Below are positions 12,446-23,889 of a stretch of 64,000 nt of DNA, piece by piece. Position 1 is the first letter of the stretch, and each line of letters begins with the position of its first letter. The notes beneath the pieces are model-generated. The model was not told the DNA's origin. It saw only the letters and a program-made list of their open reading frames with translations, and did no database searches. Both the position numbers and the translations under genes were made by a program. This stretch comes from Bathymodiolus brooksi (Eukaryota; Mollusca; Bivalvia; Mytilida; Modiolidae): positions 73,618,829-73,682,828 of the forward strand of contig OY804588.1 of assembly GCA_963680875.1 (NCBI GenBank). The letters are read 5' to 3'.

Positions 12446-12662
12446 ACAGTCAAACCTGCCTTAAAGGGCACCTCTATATAACAAATCACTGTCTATAAAG
12501 GGCACCTCTATATAACAAATCACTGTCTATAAAGGGCACCTCTATATAACAAATCACTGTCTATATAATTTTAACCTGTATATAAAGAACAACGTTAACT
12601 ACTCATAAAGGTAACATTTTCATGTTCCCTTGAGTGGCCTTTATATACAGGTTTGTCTGTAC
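12446..12662. mobile_element. Tc1/mariner-like MITE
   Basis: Terminal inverted repeats ACAGTCAAACCTG (left) and CAGGTTTGTCTGT (right), bordered by TA. The interior has three tandem copies of a ~38-bp piece with AAAGGGCACCTCTATATAAC. A relative lies at 21,008-21,192. Confidence 0.7.
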
Positions 12663-15249
12663 ATATTTTATTATCAATGGCTATTTAACATCATGCATAC
12701 AAGTACCAAATACATGGAATTATAACAACTGACACATTCTAACCAAATTTGAGTGCATAAAATATGCAAGAACACAGCCTACATTTGTATCTGGACCTCT
12801 GTTAAGAATGAATGGACTGATAAAAAAAAATCAATGGAATTTTTTTTTATTTTTTTATTGTCACAAGGTGAATTCTTTTCTAGTTTACTTCTTTTTTCTC
12901 TATTTTTGTGATGGTTAATAAGATGTAGCTATGACAACGAAAAACATATGTTTGTAACATATGTTACCACATTAATGGAGCTTAAAGGAAAGTGTAAAAT
13001 TATAGATTGTAGAATGCTTTATATACATTTAAACTCACTTTTGCTACAACCATATTTAGTGGTATTTATAAAACTTTAATAATATGCATCCAATTTAAGA
13101 ATTTACAAAAAATATATGAATCTAACAAAAAAAAAAAGCAAGTTGGCTAAAAAAAAATAAATAAACAGTCTATTTATGTCAAAAATGTGTTTTGACTCTA
13201 AAAATAAACATTCACTGATATTTAAATTGTGTGCTGTTACTCTTGTGATGCTGCCTAACATTTTGAATGTTGACATGATTCAGAAGAAAATAGAGTGGGT
13301 CAACCAAAAATGTTAATGTATTTTTTAAACATAATGAGGAGACCTTTGGTAAATTGAAAAAACCATGACTGAGGACATTTTAGACAACTTGTCACACAAT
13401 AATACACATATGTATGTAATACATATACAATATAATTTGATGTTAACTTTTAAAAGAATAAACATTTGTGTGTTCAGTGCTAAATAAAAACTTTATTTAT
13501 TCAATATGTTCATTTTATATACTTGTACTTTATCTACCACTACTTCTACTATACACCTTCAACTAGTTGAAAGATTATGTCAGAGGATGCACATGACAGT
13601 TGAAAAAGGTTAAAACTATTGACAGGTTTCATATGTTAGTATTTGATAGAGTAGACAACAGCCTTGAACGTTTCAACCACTCAGGAAAATAATCTTTATC
13701 AATAAATTGTCCAAATTTATTATATCAACTTTGGTATAATTTAAAAGACAGATGATCATGAAATGCAATTGAAATATAAGCAACATTAAATATACAAAAT
13801 TAAGTCCTTAAATTTTTCTCTTTAAAGTATATAGTTTTACAACTGAATAAAAATCACATTTTTAAACAAATTTATGGGGAACATTTATTCAATAAAAGCA
13901 AAATTTCTATAAAAAGCATTATCACATATTTTGTTGCAATATGTTCGTTTTTGCATGTCCAATAATAGTTAGAAGTCAGTGTTGGTTATCTGCCCTCAAA
14001 TATCCATATTGGCCCTCAAACATCCGTATTTGCCCCCGAATTCAACTTCCGGTATCTGCGCAGTTGTCTCAAAGAAAGTATGTCAAAGTACAAGGACAGA
14101 TGGTGCATAAAATTGTATTTCAATCAAATTAACACGTTACAAAATATTGGAATAAAGTTAACTTGAAACGGAATAATTAGCTCAAATGTATACTCGTCTT
14201 GAATAGGAATTTCCATTCAAATGTCAACGTCTTGGGTAGATTTTACAAACACTTTCTAACGTCATTGTGCAAAACTAGAAACAAAAATATTTGCAAGTTG
14301 AACAAAGGCAAATCTCTGAAGGATTTATTTGTCAGTTCAAAGATCTTTGAACTGGGTAATAACACGCTCCATTGATTTCAATCAACAGATGATGATCATA
14401 AAAGAGTAGGCGTGTGCCGCTTTTAATTGGCGATTTATTCAATGTTATTATCAAATATTAATATAAAAATATGAAAATGTTGTATGAAATTAACGATTTT
14501 TCACATTGCTAGTCCTTAATTTTATGATTAAACCATCATATAATGGTCTTAGTGCAACTTGTAAGGTCTTAGTGCACTAAGACCGGTCTTTGCTGTGTTT
14601 AGACGGACCGGGGAGTCTCGGGCTGATACCAGGGCCAATATGGAAAATGTCATGTAATAATCTCTTAGGATAAAGCCAGTATAATATGAATAAATTATAT
14701 ACTGTGTAGATATTATTTTATTAGCAGGTGATTATCATAAGTTCATTTAATAAGAGAGCAAACCATCAATTTGTTGAAGTTCATGTACAATTATAGATAG
14801 CAACAGTAATCTGCAACCATATATCTTTTTTTTAAATTGTTAGGTCAAGGACAAAGAGGTCAATCTGAATACCATCACATGTTAAATACACTATACTCCA
14901 TTAGAATTAGAACTATAATCTTTCCAGTGAACTTTAGAAAATCTGTTCCCTTCTCTCACACATTTAAGTTATTAACATGATATATGGATAAGTTCAATGC
15001 CACTTGCTACAATATTTTAGATATATCATGGCAGACAAATATATTGCTTCAAGTGTCTAGAGAAATCCATGAGGGATCTACAATCTATTCAGGGGTTATA
15101 CTTTATGAACACCATATTAAAATAGCTGTACATCATTGTAAACCATTATCACAAAAGTGTGTTATATCATGTAAATCAAATTATTACATAATGGTTTTAT
15201 TTAAGCAATTTTATTGGCTATCATGCTGTCACCTGACATTCCGTAAAAT
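12663..15249. other. peroxiredoxin intron 2, single-copy AT-rich sequence
   Basis: About 2.6 kb with no protein-like frame that I trust. An 18-bp perfect palindrome (GTCTTAGTGCACTAAGAC) lies at 14,566-14,583. Short open stretches near 13,941-14,132 and 14,984-15,253 have no domain signature. Confidence 0.55.
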
Positions 15250-15259
15250 TTGATATTGT

Positions 15260-15512
15260 TTGATTAAAACTCGTATTGACTCGCTTTCACTTTCACTTTC
15301 CATTGCATTATGTATGACGTCATAATGAAGTGATTAATTTCATATTGACTTGGTTTCACTTTCACTTTTCATTTTAATGTAATAAAGCAATTACAGTCTT
15401 TTGTATCGGTCAATACGAGTTTTTATGGATCTTAAAAACGATATTCACCTCAGCTAAAGGCTTCGGTGAATATCGTTTTTAAGGTCCATAAAAACTCGTA
15501 TTGACCTCAATG
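15260..15512. repeat. hairpin-forming repeat
   Basis: The arms at 15,408-15,448 and 15,466-15,506 are near-perfect inverted copies (GTCAATACGAGTTTTTATGG ... CCATAAAAACTCGTATTGAC) around a ~17-base loop. The sequence AAAACTCGTATTGACTCG at 15,266 and a diverged second copy near 15,340 suggest the same motif was copied before the hairpin. Superfamily unknown. Confidence 0.75.
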
Positions 15513-15539
15513 AAAGACTATAATTGTATATTATTGAGG

Positions 15540-15770
15540 GGTTAGGGTTAGGATTATGGTGTTTAAAGCCACTTTCAACAATATTTCAGCTATATCGTGG
15601 CAGTCAGTCTTATTGGTGAAGGAAACTGGAGTACCCTGGGGGTAACCACCGACCTGCTGGATGTCACTGACCACGTTTATCACATAGTATTATATCGAGT
15701 ACACCTTGAGATCACGACCAAGATGGTCTCTTCTAAATATTGGTATATCAAACTACAATTACTACTTATT
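15540..15770 (-). mobile_element. SINE family A copy
   Basis: Minus-strand copy: the tail complement (GGATTATGGTGTTTAAAGCC) is at the left, the body with TTGGTGAAGGAAACTGGAG follows, and the head region is degraded near 15,700-15,770. It lies about 60 bp from peroxiredoxin exon 2, on the same strand as the gene. Confidence 0.72.
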
Positions 15771-15827
15771 ATTGTGGTAAATTGTGATATTGTCTTAAAT
15801 AAGTAAATAAACACTTCATTACTTTAC

Positions 15828-15984
15828 CTTGGACCATCCAATGTGGTCTTCAACACTGTCACATGATAAGGCAATTAATTTGACATTTCTTTTTTCAAAC
15901 TCTGGAAGAAGTTGGACTATTCTTCCTAATTCTGTTGTACAAACAGGGGTATAATCTGCAGGATGAGAAAACAAAATGGCCCAC
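15828..15984 (-). CDS. PRDX6: peroxiredoxin-6, coding exon 2 (active-site exon)
   Basis: Encodes the peroxidatic centre of the 1-Cys peroxiredoxin: WAILFSHPADYTPVCTTELG, then KRNVKLIALSCDSVEDHIGW. The catalytic Cys is residue 45 in PVCTTE; the Pro and Thr of PxxxTxxC and the conserved SCDSVEDH segment are present. The exon is 157 bp; it completes a split Lys codon with exon 1 (AA|G) and ends in phase 0 at TCCAAG|GTAAAG. The acceptor is TTTTTCAG. Odd point: human PRDX6 has GDSWG spanning this junction, and its Ser is the nucleophile assigned to the acidic Ca-independent phospholipase A2 activity; here the joined exons read GDKWA, so that Ser is absent. Peroxidase function is well supported; phospholipase function is not. 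Confidence 0.95.
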
Positions 15985-16019
15985 CTGAAAAATATAATAC
16001 ACACTAAAGTTATCATCAA

Positions 16020-16332
16020 TGCTATGTGTTGTAGTGGTGATGGGAGGGGGTATTACATTTATATTAAAAGATTAATTATAGCATTTCTAAAGATCATTTG
16101 GTTGAGATTGTTCCAGAGAACGTATAGAGATGAAGCCAATCTGTTGTCATAGTACAAGAAATTCTCCACGCAATCAATTCAAAGAAAACATCTGCTTCAA
16201 AATTGGATGAAAATTAACAATTTCCTATACCTTCCAAAATATTCAAAATTTCAGAATTTTGGCCCCATTTAGACCCCTTTTTAAACAAAACAGCAAGATA
16301 GTTAGCTCATAAATAACCCATATAGATGATGA
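16020..16332. other. intron 2 sequence upstream of exon 2
   Basis: No gene or repeat recognised apart from short homopolymers. Confidence 0.5.
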
Positions 16333-16361
16333 TTTTACATCGGTGGTGTAATGGTTAGCCT

Positions 16362-16752
16362 GTTTTCCTTAGTGGGGTACGTAGATGCTAGGTTCAGACA
16401 GTTTTCCTTAGTGGGGTACGTAGATGCTGGGTTCAGACAGTTTTCCTTAGTGGGGTACGTAGATGCTGGGTTCAGACAGTTTTCCTTAGTGGGGTACGTA
16501 GATGCTGGGTTCAGACAGTTTTCCTTAGTGGGGTACGTAGATGCTGGGTTCAGACAGTTTTCCTTAGTGGGGTACGTAGATGCTGGGTTCAGACAGTTTT
16601 CCTTAGTGGGGTACGTAGATGCTGGGTTCAGACAGTTTTCCTTAGTGGGGTACGTAGATGCTGGGTTCAGACAGTTTTCCTTAGTGGGGTACGTAGATGC
16701 TGGGTTCAGACAGTTTTCCTTAGTGGGGTACGTAAATGCTGGGTTCAGACAC
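16362..16752 (+). repeat. 39-bp minisatellite (10 copies) inside SINE C
   Basis: Unit: TTTTCCTTAGTGGGGTACGT followed by AGATGCTGGGTTCAGACAG. The copies are almost identical (first has AGGTTC, last has GTAAATG), so the expansion is recent. It spans the SINE's box-B-like GGGTTCAGAC. The frame FSLVGYVDAGFRQ repeats because 39 is divisible by three. Confidence 0.96.
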
Positions 16753-16851
16753 TCGTTGGGTCAATCCAAAGACTACACAGAATAAAATAGGTATTTGTTG
16801 CTTCTCCTCTAAGACATGCAGCATTAATTAGTAAGAACAAAGACTGGTCGA

Positions 16852-17494
16852 CTCAATATCAGGATAATATGTTTGAGTGGAGCAACACATCTACATGCTC
16901 AATATCAGGATAATATGTCTGAGTGGAGCAACACATCTACATGCTCAATATCAGGATAATATGTCTGAGTGGAGCAACACATATACACGCTCAATATCAG
17001 GATAATATGTCTGAGTGGTGCAACACATCTACATGCTCAATATCAGGATAATATGTCTGAGTGGAGCAACACATCTACACGCTCAATATCAGGATAATAT
17101 GTCCGAGTGGAGCAACACATCTACATGCTCAATATCAGGATAATATGTCTGAGTGGAGCAACATATCTACATGCTCAATATCAGGATAATATGTCTGAGT
17201 GGAGCAATACATCTACACGCTCAATATCAGGATAATATGTCTGAGTGGAGCAACATATCTACATGCTCAATATCAGGATAATATGTCTGAGTGGAGCAAC
17301 ACATCTACACGCTCAATATCAGGATAATATGTCTGAGTGGAGGAACACATCTACACGCTCAATATCAGGATAATATGTCTGAGTGGAGCAACACATCTAC
17401 ATGCTCAATATCAGGATAATATGTCTGAGTGGAGCAACATATCTACATGCTCAATATCAGGATAATATGTCTGAGTGGAGCAACACATCTACAC
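16852..17494 (+). repeat. 46-bp minisatellite (14 copies) inside SINE C
   Basis: Unit: CTCAATATCAGGATAATATG then TCTGAGTGGAGCAACACATC and TACATG. It corresponds to the single-copy SINE segment reading CTCGGAATCATGATAATGTG TCCGAGTGGAGC in other copies (for example the reverse of 42,740-42,790). Confidence 0.96.
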
Positions 17495-17793
17495 ATGGAC
17501 TGTTGTTTAAGTCAGCTAGCACTATGAAAATCAATTTTGAGTGTGTTGGTCTAGTACAAACATCATCATCATCATCATCTCATTGAAAATTAACTTTTTT
17601 TCTCGCCATGATATACATTATTTTTTGTAGCTACAAAATTATTGAGTTGGCATTAAGCAACAATCACTCAGTCACTCACTTTAATATGCAGTGATTATAT
17701 GCTTTCTTCTGTAAAGTACACATTAAAACATGATGCAGGGATGAAATTATTGAAATTAAAGTGAATCCTACTTAATGTGTCAGTGGCCCTAAT

Positions 17794-18111
17794 CAGGAGC
17801 GGATCCAGGATTTCAAGTTAGGGGGGGGCGCACCAAATAAAATTGCACCGAGCGGAGGGAGGCGCGAACATTTTTGGGATATTTCGTGTGAAAAATCACG
17901 ATTTTAAGCCAAAAAATCATATTTCTTCCAATTGTGGAGGGAGGCGCGAACATTTTTGGGGTATTTCGTGTGAAAAATCATGATTTTACGCCAAAAAATC
18001 ATATTTCTTCCAATTGCGGAGGGAGGCACGAACATTTTTGGGGTATTTCGTATTTTTTCCAATTTTAGGGGGGGCGCGTGCCGGGTGCTCCCCCCCCTGG
18101 ATCCGCCCCTG
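17794..18111 (+). mobile_element. hAT-like MITE (family B) with 5-bp target duplication
   Basis: Terminal inverted repeats CAGGAGCGGATCCAGG and CCTGGATCCGCCCCTG, flanked by CTAAT on both sides (17,789-17,793 and 18,112-18,116). The interior has about two and a half copies of an 81-bp segment with GGAGGGAGGCGCGAACATTT, which makes this copy 318 bp against 169-194 bp for the others. Confidence 0.85.
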
Positions 18112-18116
18112 CTAAT

Positions 18117-19703
18117 AAGTAGGTGTTGTGGCTCTAATAGTAGGTTTATATCTGTATTGGTGATAAACATGGTGCAGAGATGAAGTTATTGAAATTAAAG
18201 TGAATCTTACTTAAAGTGTGACCCTAATAGAGATGAAGGAATGAAGTGAGATTTAAACTTCCTATTGTATAGGTGATCATTATATATTACATACCAATTT
18301 TCCAGGTATTAAATTTCTTTAGACAAGTTAAATTATCTTTGATGAAATGACACATGCCTTTATCTGACGTGATTTGTTACATTTCGGAGTGTAAACGTTT
18401 TGAATTACAAAGTCGAAATATATATATATATACTGATATTAGAGAGAGAAAGTCATTATGAAATGAAATGAAATTTGGGGAACTACGGGATTGAGTTTTA
18501 AAAGTAAAAAATTTGCAAATTGGTAATAAATATTTTTCTGATATTATTATTTCATTTATGTATCTCTATACCTGTATATTGTTATTATAATGCTTTAAGA
18601 TGATAAAGATATATAAAGGTATAATATAATTTATATTTTGTAATTTCTTTACCAAAATTATCTCCCTTTGTGGTGTCATTTTGCTCAAATTCAAAATTAA
18701 CCCTAAAATAATATCAAATATCTCATTTGAGTTACATTACGTTATCCCTCTAAAACCTACTTACATTGTTTAACAATATTTTGCTACAAAAGGGTGAGCA
18801 GGTGAATAATTATAAATCTGATGCAAACAATAAAATTCTACAACATTGGACAGGGTGCCCACTGAGTTTTGAAACTGGGGGGACAATGGGGTACAATTGT
18901 TGTTTTTTCCTTAACTTTGTACCCCTGCATATAGAAAGTCCCTACAATGTTGGGGGTAAAAAACCCTCTGCAGAGGGTAAATGGGCATGCTGATTGGGAA
19001 AATCAATTTGTTTTAAACAATGATACACTTATTAACAGTCTACTTAAAAATATATGTTGGATCTATTTTTGTCTCAATTTAGTATATTACCTCCCTTCCT
19101 ACTCCTAATAAAAATTACAAAAAATAAAGTTCAAATTTTGGAATTTGACATTTTTGGCACCTTTCTTGAAAATCTGTTAACATACTACATTTTACTGAAA
19201 GGTCTCAACACAATCAATTAAAAAAATCCTAAATAAATAAATAATTAAAAATCCTAAATAAATAAATAATTAAAAAAATCCTAAATAAATATTTTTGTTC
19301 AAAGTCTTATTTTGAAAGCTGCTATTTAAAGAAATTTAAAGAACAAAAATAATTGAATACACTTGTAAATAATATTTGGATTACTGATTCATAGTGAGCC
19401 CTGATTTGAGAAGTGAATAGGTATGTAGGTAAGTAAGCATTTTTCTTCTACAAAAATAAGAAATATAGACACATTTTTACAATTACATGCTAATCCATAC
19501 ATTGTACAATGTAGTTTGGAAATAGCAAACCAACAATTTTATATGAATGGCCTTTTATTTCCCAAATAACTTTAAATGGCTAGACAGAGGGTATAATTGC
19601 ACATCAAAACAAGTCAATTTAAATCTTTCTCAACAATTATCAAGGCACCTACAATAAGATTAGAAAGCCAATCATTTGTGACAGTTCTCAGATTGATTTG
19701 GTT
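18117..19703. other. peroxiredoxin intron 1, no gene recognised
   Basis: AT-rich sequence. Contains a (TA)n run at 18,418-18,431, a triple repeat of AAATCCTAAATAAATAAATA near 19,225-19,290, and a GC-richer patch at 18,850-18,990 that may be a repeat fragment. No frame with a recognisable domain. Confidence 0.5.
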
Positions 19704-19717
19704 TGGTGGTTTATGGC

Positions 19718-20069
19718 ACAGGCGCTCGTGGCACGGACCACCCCCCTTTTTCTAACTTTCTGTTTACAAATTTATTTTCAATAACATTTCTTTATTATTT
19801 CATCTCTTTTTCCTTATTTTAACTTGTTCGTGTCAATATTCATACAATCTTATGTTAACATCAAATTGTATATGTCGACCCTATATAGATACTAATAATC
19901 CACTAGGGTCGACACATGCAATTTGATGTTAACATAAGATTGTATGAATATTGACACGAACAAGTTAAAATAAGGAAAAAGAGATGAAATAATAAAGAAA
20001 TAAAATTGAAAATAAATTTGTAAACAGAAAGTTAGAAAAAGGGGGGTGGTCCGTGCCACGAGCGCCTGT
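19718..20069. mobile_element. foldback MULE-like MITE with 10-bp target duplication
   Basis: A 352-bp element that is almost entirely an inverted repeat. Arms of about 165 bp begin ACAGGCGCTCGTGGCACGG and end in its complement; the central loop lies near 19,880-19,905. GGTTTATGGC flanks both ends (19,708-19,717 and 20,070-20,079). 9-10-bp target duplications are typical of Mutator-like elements. The target was the tail of a SINE A copy. Confidence 0.88.
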
Positions 20070-20272
20070 GGTTTATGGCGTTTAATGCCACTTTCATCAA
20101 TTTTTCAGCTATATCGTGGAGATCAGTTTTATTGGTGGAGGAAACCGGAGTACTCAGAGAAAACTACCAACCTGTCAGAAATCACTGACAAACTTTATCA
20201 CATAATGTTGTAACAAGTACACCTCACCATGAACGGACAACTTTAGAGGTGATAGAAACTGATTGCACAGGT
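20070..20272 (-). mobile_element. SINE family A copy, tail split by the foldback element
   Basis: Body and head on the right of the foldback insertion (GGCGTTTAATGCCACTTTCA, GGTGGAGGAAACCGGAGTAC). The remaining tail bases (TTGGTTTGGTGGTTTATGGC) lie just left of it, at 19,698-19,717. Confidence 0.75.
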
Positions 20273-20581
20273 CAGTTCTCTGATTGATAGTGGTGTAAAG
20301 TCATCAATATCTGTTTAGTTTGCAAGTAATCTGACTGACCCATTGAAACTTACCCTCAGTCTTCGCACTAACACGCTTGCCCGAAACCCGGGACAAGAAA
20401 AACTGGAATCGGACAAGTGAAAATTATGAAAGAATTTGTTTGAACAAAATAGAATTTTTTCTCAAAATTTGGCATGAAAAAATTAAGACAAAGACTGTTG
20501 GCCTTAATACAAAACATATAAGGAAATCCAAAAATAATATGTTTACTAAAGTCACCAATATATATCTGTTTGGTTTGCAAC

Positions 20582-20930
20582 ACAGGTGCATGAGGCATGG
20601 ATTTCGTTTCCTCCTCCCCCCTTTCTCTACTACCCCCCCTTTTTTCAAAATTTTCATATAAATCATTCCTTTTTAAAAATTTTCATAATCATTCGTTTTT
20701 TCTTCATTTGACAATAATTGTATGACGTCTAATACAGTCGAAAAACTGTGGACACAGAATACACGTATTATTCATGATGTATGACGTCTACTGATATTGT
20801 CAAATGAAGAAAAAACGAATGATTATGAAAATTTTTAAAAAGGAATGATTTATATGAAAATTTAGAAAAAAGGGGGGGTAGTAGAGAAAAGGGGGGAGGA
20901 GGAAACGAAATCCATGCCCCATGCGCCTAT
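20582..20930. mobile_element. second foldback element
   Basis: Inverted-repeat element with ends ACAGGTGCATGAGGCATGG and the complement of ATAGGCGCATGGGGCATGG. The long arms include ATTCGTTTTTTCTTCATTTG and its complement around a loop near 20,725-20,790. It has a size, architecture and first bases similar to the 19,718 element, with different arm sequence. No clear target duplication. Confidence 0.78.
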
Positions 20931-21007
20931 GATCATTTTACCTTTTTAACTTATCTACTTCAAAGTAATTTATAAGTCAATAATGTTATAATGAACATGA
21001 TAAACCA

Positions 21008-21192
21008 GTACAGTCAAATCTGCTCATGTAGTCACCTCTATTAAGCAGTCACCTGTATTAAAAGGTCACATTTTTCTTGTACTGTCATAGAAAATTTCAC
21101 ATGAATTGAACCTCTTTTAAGAGGTCACCTGTCTTATAAAGCCACTTTTTCTTTGTCCCAAAGGTGTCCTCTTAATACAGGTTTGACTGTAT
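21008..21192. mobile_element. Tc1/mariner-like MITE
   Basis: Ends TACAGTCAAATCTG and CAGGTTTGACTGTA with TA borders. Internally it holds repeated 'aggtcac(c/a)tgt' pieces in both orientations. Same terminal sequence as the 12,446-12,662 element. Confidence 0.72.
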
Positions 21193-22173
21193 CTTGTTAA
21201 GAGTGGACTACAATTCACTATTTGTATATCTATTTATCAAAGTTGTACAATAATCGAACATACATACACGTGGTTGTGTTTATAGTAAACACGTGATTAG
21301 TTATTTATAGAAGGTCGATTTGATTGGTAAAGGTTTTGTATAATCAGTAGCAAGTCATGCACGAGCGGTTTATGAGAAGGTTTTAAGTCATTCGAGTCAT
21401 TGCAGTGCAGTGCGTAAGGTGCATTTTTGCAAATAAATAATTATTAAATTATTTATTTTCAGATTGGTTACAGAACGGTTTTAGACGACAATTATCATTG
21501 CTTTTCTTCTTGGCGATTACATGGACTATTAAAAATATTGTACGATGTTCACTATTAAACGTGCACTTGGCTCTGCGAGTGGTAGATACAATAACGTAAC
21601 CCTCATTCCGCTTGTGCTCCAGTTAGGAGCAAAAGCAGACTGAGGGTTATGTTATCGTATTTATGCAAGTGGCTACTCCCATGTGAGAGTTTGTGTTCAT
21701 TTGATAAATATTTTATGTTCGTTTGAGTTGACGAATTAGAACATAAGTACAATATAACATAACAAACCAATATTTTGCTATGCATGAGTGGCCATAGACT
21801 AATTCACTATTTGTATGTACCCCGGTAACATGATACAATATACATACAAATGTATTTGTGTAGTATATATAATATAGGTAATGATATACATATTTAAGTC
21901 TTAAGAAATGAAAACCTTCACCCATAAACCCTATTGATTTATGACTTTTTTATGCATTTTATTGTGCATTGTCCAACAAAGGTAATTTACAATTGTTCAC
22001 CCCTCCCCCCTCTCCCTTTTTAATGAGCAAGCATATAACTATAATCATCCCCCAAAGAATTATATAATTAATTATTATTTCCACTGGAGTATTACAAAAA
22101 AGAATAATTTTATTGTTAAATTTGGGGTCCACAATGGGCTTACAATAATCATAAAAATTCAAAGAACATTAGA
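21193..22173. other. intron 1 sequence with a 36-bp-arm hairpin
   Basis: No gene recognised. An imperfect hairpin lies at 21,585-21,661: GATACAATAACGTAACCCTC pairs with GAGGGTTATGTTATCGTAT across an 8-base loop. Confidence 0.55.
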
Positions 22174-22262
22174 GGGTATGGTTATCATGTTTAACGCCAC
22201 TTTAATAATATTTCAGTTATATCATGCCGATCAGTTTTATTATCAGTTTTATTGGCAGAGGA
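22174..22262 (-). mobile_element. SINE family A fragment
   Basis: Tail-proximal 90 bp only (GGTATGGTTATCATGTTTAA, AACGCCACTTTAATAATATT), with a short duplication of CAGTTTTATT. Confidence 0.65.
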
Positions 22263-22408
22263 AACAAAGAACAGTAGAATTGACAAGAATAAAGAAACAA
22301 TGACAAATCTTAATAACAAAACAAGAAGAGAAATGTTGACAGATGGCATTATAATATAGTTTGTGGGAAATGTTTAAACAGAACAAGAATGTATTCAAGA
22401 GCCCTCTG

Positions 22409-22577
22409 CAGGGGCACACCCGGCGCGTGCCCCCCTAAAATTGGAAAAAATATGATTTTTTGGCGTAAAATCGTGATTTTTCACACGAAATACCTGAAAA
22501 ATTTTCACACCTCCCTCCGTACGGCACAATTTTTTTAAGTGCGCCCCCCCCAACTTGGAATCCTGGATCTGCCCCTG
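22409..22577 (-). mobile_element. hAT-like MITE (family B)
   Basis: A 169-bp element in reverse orientation: CAGGGGCACACCCGGCGCG at left, GGATCTGCCCCTG at right. CTCTG flanks both ends (22,404-22,408 and 22,578-22,582). Confidence 0.85.
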
Positions 22578-22582
22578 CTCTG

Positions 22583-23889
22583 TGTCCATTTCTTATTACT
22601 ATTGTGTATATAATAGGAACAATTCTTTACTTGGTATTGATCATGCAGTTCAAGATTAAAATGATATGCCCTCATAACAAACACAATATCTACATGTAGT
22701 AAACCAAGGCCAGTAGTCCTTAAATAAATTTGACATTAAATCAGGACAATGCAAAAAGGAAGTACTCATGAGACAATTGTTTTAAGATTTTTTTATGACA
22801 TGATTATTTTAGTTGTTGATTATATTACTCATTGTTTAGTAGTATCCAGGGGAGTAGGAGCCTGGGGGTGTTGCCCCCTTTGAAAAGTGTGTTGGGGGAG
22901 GGGGTAAACTATGTTTTTGCCCCCCCCTCTTTTTGTTTACCAAAAATTTAAGAAAAATCTATTTCTTTTAACATGGGAACAAAACAGGGAAAATTGTTAT
23001 ATTAGGGTAAAGTTTGAAGCCAAAAAAATTCCCCCCTTTTTTGCTGTCCTTTCCTAAAACTTGACCCCTCCTTTGCAGCCCACTTGAGGGACTTCTAAAA
23101 CTTGCCCCCACACAGTCCTGACACATTTGTTAAAAGTTTATTTTACTAGAAATAAAACTATATTATTCAAACAAATTGCACTGGTGGCTTATATGACATT
23201 ATCAATATTTCCTTGTTGTTATTATGTACATTGTATGTATGTATTCCATATTGTCAATCATTGTAATTGCTATGGAGTCTGCCCCTCTAAGTTGTGGGTC
23301 CTTAATTGGGCAATAAAATATTCTTATTCTTAACCATAGCTCTATAACATAAAACCTGCTTTTAATGTTTACTAAGTTTTTATCGATTGTCAACCTCGCA
23401 TTTCAACAACCAATAAAATATGTACCTGCAAGGACGTATATATATAAAGGACGTATATATATATATACGTCCTTGGTACCTGTATGTAAAAATGCAAATA
23501 ATTTTTTAAACGTTGAAAGTTGAAAATGAACATAAAATGCCGGCTAGGTTTTGTGCACAGAATTGAGTTTGACCGGGACATACACAACACGTTGTCGTTT
23601 ACTATACATAAGCTAAGCCTAGCGCCAGTCTCGAGGCGTTACAAAAGTGCAAAAAAAAAAATAATAATAAAAAAACACAAAATAAAGTGAACTTGAAAAC
23701 TAATATTCATAAGGAACTATTATCTTCTTATATTAAATGGAGAAAGCAAATGCTGAAGTCTCAGCAAACGTGACTTTTCCATTTTTCCACGCATGTGGGC
23801 GTACATAGGTGTATACTTATATACACGTGTAGCTAATTAATTTACAACTTATTTATAAAAACCAAAATGTATCTCATCATGCAACTTAC
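22583..23889. other. intron 1 near exon 1; low-complexity repeats
   Basis: No gene recognised. 22,845-23,115 is a C/G-rich degenerate repeat with 'ttgcccccc' motifs, similar in style to 24,535-24,655 and 39,590-39,810. An imperfect (TA)-rich hairpin sits at 23,421-23,482 (GTACCTGCAAGGACGTATAT ... ACGTCCTTGGTACC). Confidence 0.5.

Larger units (their letters stand above)
16333..17686 (+). mobile_element. SINE family C expanded by two internal minisatellites
   Basis: The order of parts matches a normal ~350-bp family C SINE: head CATCGGTGGTGTAATGGTTA, box-B region GGGTTCAGAC, body AATAGGTATTTGTTGCTTC, the segment ending GTGGAGCAACA, GGACTGTTGTTTAAG, an (ATC)n stretch, ATCTCATTGAAAATTAAC and tail AAGCAACAATCACTCAG. 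Two segments are tandemly amplified in place: a 39-bp box-B segment (10 copies) and a 46-bp middle segment (14 copies), making the element about 1.35 kb. Confidence 0.88.

Noticed and set aside
16351..16785. 144-residue protein of FSLVGYVDAGFRQ repeats
   Set aside because: It lies within an expanded SINE; no start context or partner exon.
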